Shown in pieces: positions 13,386 to 14,047 of a stretch of DNA of 14,047 bases. The notes under the pieces are model-generated. The model worked only from the letters and a program-made list of their open reading frames with translations. It did not search any database and was not told the origin of the DNA. The position numbers and the translations under genes were made by a program. The stretch comes from an uncultured Clostridia bacterium (lineage in GTDB: Bacteria > Bacillota > Clostridia > Christensenellales > Borkfalkiaceae): NCBI GenBank assembly GCA_934271725.1, contig CAKQSC010000023.1, positions 1 through 14,047 of the forward strand. Direction: 5' to 3'. The stretch's first letter is position 1; each line of letters opens with the position of its first letter.

Positions 13386-14047
13386 ATGGTAAATAAAATT
13401 TCAAACAAGAAAAGCGTATTCATCGCTATGATCCTTGCACTGTGCCTTTCTATGTCGGCATTTGTTTTGCTTTCGACAAAAGCGTATGCGGACGAAACTT
13501 TAGTAGACGAAAAGCCGACGGCTAACGTCGTACTCGATATGGACGGTACTTCGGCTACGCTCGAAGCCGAGGGCGGCGTTAACGACGTAAACTTCGATAA
13601 TGCCATCCCGGTTTTCGCAGGAGCGAAAGGCGAAACGAAGATGGTGTTTACGAACGAGCAGATAGCGGTCGGAGGAACGGTAACCGTAAAATTCGGGAAA
13701 TCTTATAAAGCCGAATATTTTTCAACCGTCAACATAAAACTTGCAGTCGGAACCGCGGGCGAAAAAGTTCTTAACGGTTACGCTTCTACGGACACCGCAT
13801 TCGCAAATTCGGCGGGCACCGTTACGTCGACGCTTGAAAACGAAAACGTCATTCTTTCTCTCGACGCTTCCAAACTTGCAGACGCAAACGGCAATATAAG
13901 CGGTTTTGTAATCAAGAAAACCGACGGCGTTTCCGGTCAGATTTTCGCAGATTACGTTGAACTTGTTCTTGCGGAAGAAAAGGCTCCTACGGAAAACGTA
14001 AAAGTCGATATGAACGACGTCGATTCCTGGCTTGAAATCGACGGTTC
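13386..14047 (+). CDS. Secreted protein with repeated beta-rich domain (N-terminal part, cut by the window end)
   Basis: The frame is open from the ATG at 13386 to the end of the window (220 complete codons), with AGGAGG four bases before the start. Residues 1-35 form a classical signal peptide (N-I-S-N-K-K, a hydrophobic core, then A-Y-A before D-E) with no lipobox cysteine, so the product is exported. The mature part is rich in Val, Thr, Asp and Gly and looks beta-stranded. A domain starting near residue 46 (N-V-V-L-D-M-D-G) seems to restart near residue 206 (N-V-K-V-D-M-N-D), giving a repeat of about 160 residues. It resembles the C-terminal domain of the phosphatase lipoprotein and may be carbohydrate-binding or adhesive; that is inference. 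The full length and anchor are not visible. Confidence 0.8.
   Translation, partial: MVNKISNKKSVFIAMILALCLSMSAFVLLSTKAYADETLVDEKPTANVVLDMDGTSATLEAEGGVNDVNFDNAIPVFAGAKGETKMVFTNEQIAVGGTVTVKFGKSYKAEYFSTVNIKLAVGTAGEKVLNGYASTDTAFANSAGTVTSTLENENVILSLDASKLADANGNISGFVIKKTDGVSGQIFADYVELVLAEEKAPTENVKVDMNDVDSWLEIDG

Noticed and set aside
13108..13404. 98-codon minus-strand frame across the araC/secreted-protein intergenic region
   Set aside because: It crosses two promoters and the hairpin-rich leader, overlaps the start of the secreted-protein gene, and resembles no protein family.

Overview
The window looks like chromosome from an uncultured, moderately low-GC Firmicute of the Clostridia, possibly the Christensenellales/Borkfalkia-type gut lineages. 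I infer this from sigma-A-type promoters (TTGACA/TATAAT with 17-bp spacers), strong AAGGAG-type ribosome binding sites, clostridial surface-protein repeats (InlB-type B-repeat, H-x-Y-G...C-x-C-G repeats), a lipoprotein signal, and a plant-glycan enzyme with an AraC regulator. No rRNA, tRNA, CRISPR array, transposase or phage gene was seen.

Layout. 1-80: the tail of a gene and its terminator. 208-333: a 41-residue orphan gene with its own -10 box and terminator. 491-2889: a monocistronic gene for a large secreted lipoprotein tyrosine phosphatase, with a near-consensus promoter and a terminator. 7150-3005 (minus strand): a tightly coupled operon of two paralogous ABC-type ATPases, one 612-residue ABC-2 permease with a very large extracytoplasmic loop, and a TerB-like protein, ending in a strong hairpin at 2945-2972. 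7184-9304 (plus strand): a divergent unit of a TetR-family regulator, a membrane-anchored endonuclease/exonuclease/phosphatase (EEP) protein and a free-standing TfoX N-terminal-domain protein. 9305-9650: a gene-free stretch with several inverted repeats. 9663-12302: a cytoplasmic GH78 alpha-L-rhamnosidase, with its -10 box inside an 11-bp perfect inverted repeat. 13120-12305 (minus strand): a convergent AraC-family regulator whose stop lies 2 nt from the rhamnosidase stop and whose promoter implies an almost leaderless mRNA. 13203-14047: a divergent secreted-protein gene, cut by the window end, with a roughly 150-nt hairpin-rich leader.

How the genes may work together (inference). The TetR protein probably controls the divergent ABC operon, and perhaps itself, through a 16-bp near-palindrome between them. 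That arrangement is typical of an inducible export or envelope-stress module. The AraC protein probably senses a sugar and may control the rhamnosidase, the secreted protein, or both. The phosphatase lipoprotein and the last gene appear to share a beta-rich C-terminal or repeat domain, so both are probably parts of the cell-surface proteome.

The least ordinary items are the structured leader before the last gene, the tandem Trp-rich duplication in the permease loop, the phosphatase domain architecture, the near-leaderless araC transcript, and the tail-to-tail rhamnosidase/araC pair with a possible terminator inside the rhamnosidase coding sequence. None is proven novel from sequence alone.
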